Shown here: positions 5,556 through 5,946 of the stretch, piece by piece
Layout: every line of letters begins with the position of its first letter
Position numbering within the stretch: position 1 is the stretch's first letter
From: Thermoplasmata archaeon
Lineage (GTDB): Archaea > Thermoplasmatota > Thermoplasmata > UBA184
Reading direction: 5' to 3'
Length of the DNA stretch: 5,946 nt
NCBI GenBank assembly: GCA_021827545.1
Contig: JAKAVH010000116.1
Coordinates: forward strand, 1-5,946
Made by a program: the position numbers and the translations under genes
Notes under the pieces: model-generated
Told to the model about the DNA's origin: nothing
Database searches by the model: none
Seen by the model: only the letters and a program-made list of their open reading frames with translations

Positions 5556-5946
5556 ATGCGGTGCGGGAAGGGTACCCCTCCCGCACCGCGTGAAGCAGGG
5601 GCTGCGGAGTACCGAGTCAGATTCTCCCGTCGGAGGCGGTCCCCAGTCGCCATTGAGTCCTATCACCGATTCCGTAGTAGGAGGAACGGGCGAAGGGTCA
5701 GAATTCGTGTGGTTAGACGCCGGGGGCGCCGGTACGACCGAGAGGTGGTCGACGAGTGGGACCCCAAGTCGAAACGGAGTCTCCCGAGAGTTCTGCGCAC
5801 GCCCGGACCTCTCCGGCCGCGAAGAGAGGTTGCGCGGCTGAACCGAAAGCCACGCGAGATGAAGGCGCGCCTATCGAGCCAGATGCGGGCGGCCGACGAC
5901 CAAGTTCGAGTCCCGCGATCGCCGACCACGGATTCCATATCAAGAG
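5556..5946 (+). CDS. Doubtful Arg-rich open frame running off the right edge
   Basis: From ATG 5556 the frame stays open for 130 codons to the window end without a stop. The translation is very rich in arginine (for example YHRFRSRRNGRRVRIRVVRRRGRRYD), then a more ordinary charged segment (EVVDEWDPKSKRSLPRVL). I recognise no domain. Its start lies inside the palindrome upstream of abiEi and it lacks a clear ribosome site apart from GTGATC at 5543-5548. Alternative frames over 5590-5841 (plus) and 5663-5938 (minus) are also open, showing how stop-poor this stretch is. It could be a basic nucleic-acid-binding protein or chance. Otherwise nothing is identifiable in 5590-5946. Confidence 0.25.
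   Translation, partial: MRCGKGTPPAPREAGAAEYRVRFSRRRRSPVAIESYHRFRSRRNGRRVRIRVVRRRGRRYDREVVDEWDPKSKRSLPRVLRTPGPLRPRREVARLNRKPREMKARLSSQMRAADDQVRVPRSPTTDSISR
5558..5589. promoter_or_regulatory. Near-perfect 32-bp palindrome upstream of abiEi, candidate operator
   Basis: Arms GCGGTGCGGGA (5558-5568) and TCCCGCACCGC (5579-5589) are exact reverse complements. They flank GGGTACCC (5570-5577), itself a palindrome, leaving a single A/C mismatch pair (5569/5578), so 15 of 16 base pairs match with no spacer. The element begins about 16 bp upstream of the abiEi TATA-like box. AbiEi antitoxins are known to repress their promoters through inverted repeats, so an AbiEi site is the leading interpretation. 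A hairpin in a transcript, such as a terminator for a gene coming from the right, is the alternative, although no T-run follows on the minus strand. Confidence 0.6.

Noticed and set aside
5904..5914. tRNA-like T-loop sequence GTTCGAGTCCC
   Set aside because: The flanking bases do not form a T-stem, and I find no matching acceptor, D or anticodon arms.

Overview
The window looks like a piece of a GC-rich archaeal chromosome or integrated accessory region. A Thermoplasmatota-like lineage is my best guess, from protein style only and with moderate confidence. Three things point to archaea. merA has a TATA-like box about 25 nt upstream of its ATG and no Shine-Dalgarno sequence, as in leaderless archaeal transcription. 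The regulator is of the HxlR type. One membrane-anchored thioredoxin-like protein carries a cytoplasmic Cys2-His2 finger, an arrangement I associate with uncultivated archaea (recollection, not searched).

Left half (1-2661, minus strand): a tightly packed mercury-resistance-type operon read right to left. The order is merA (mercuric reductase core, no N-terminal HMA domain), a small two-helix membrane protein with a Cys-Cys pair (MerF/MerT-like), a membrane-anchored TlpA/thioredoxin-like protein with an N-terminal C2H2 finger, and a multi-helix membrane protein cut by the window edge. All three junctions are 4-base stop/start overlaps (GTGA, GTGA, ATGA), which argues for one co-translated unit and fixes starts that a longest-ORF rule would misplace.

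Middle (2662-3341): a divergent intergenic region with the merA TATA box, a dense palindrome cluster abutting it and a second inverted repeat, followed by a plus-strand HxlR-family repressor. I infer that this repressor controls the operon. Positions 3342-3740 hold no supportable gene.

Right part (3741-5502, minus strand): a type IV toxin-antitoxin/abortive-infection pair, abiEi (winged-helix antitoxin/repressor) followed by abiEii (nucleotidyltransferase toxin), four bases apart. Upstream of abiEi are a TATA-like box, a short Shine-Dalgarno sequence and a near-perfect 32-bp palindrome that may be an operator. From 5503 to the end there is no confident gene, only a very Arg-rich open frame that runs off the edge.

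How the genes may work together (inference): Hg(II) could be captured outside the cell by the thioredoxin-like CSSC, passed through the Cys-Cys membrane protein, and reduced by MerA, with HxlR switching the operon on. The cytoplasmic CPLC finger might substitute for the missing NmerA domain. The neighbouring AbiE pair suggests an accessory, horizontally acquired stretch.
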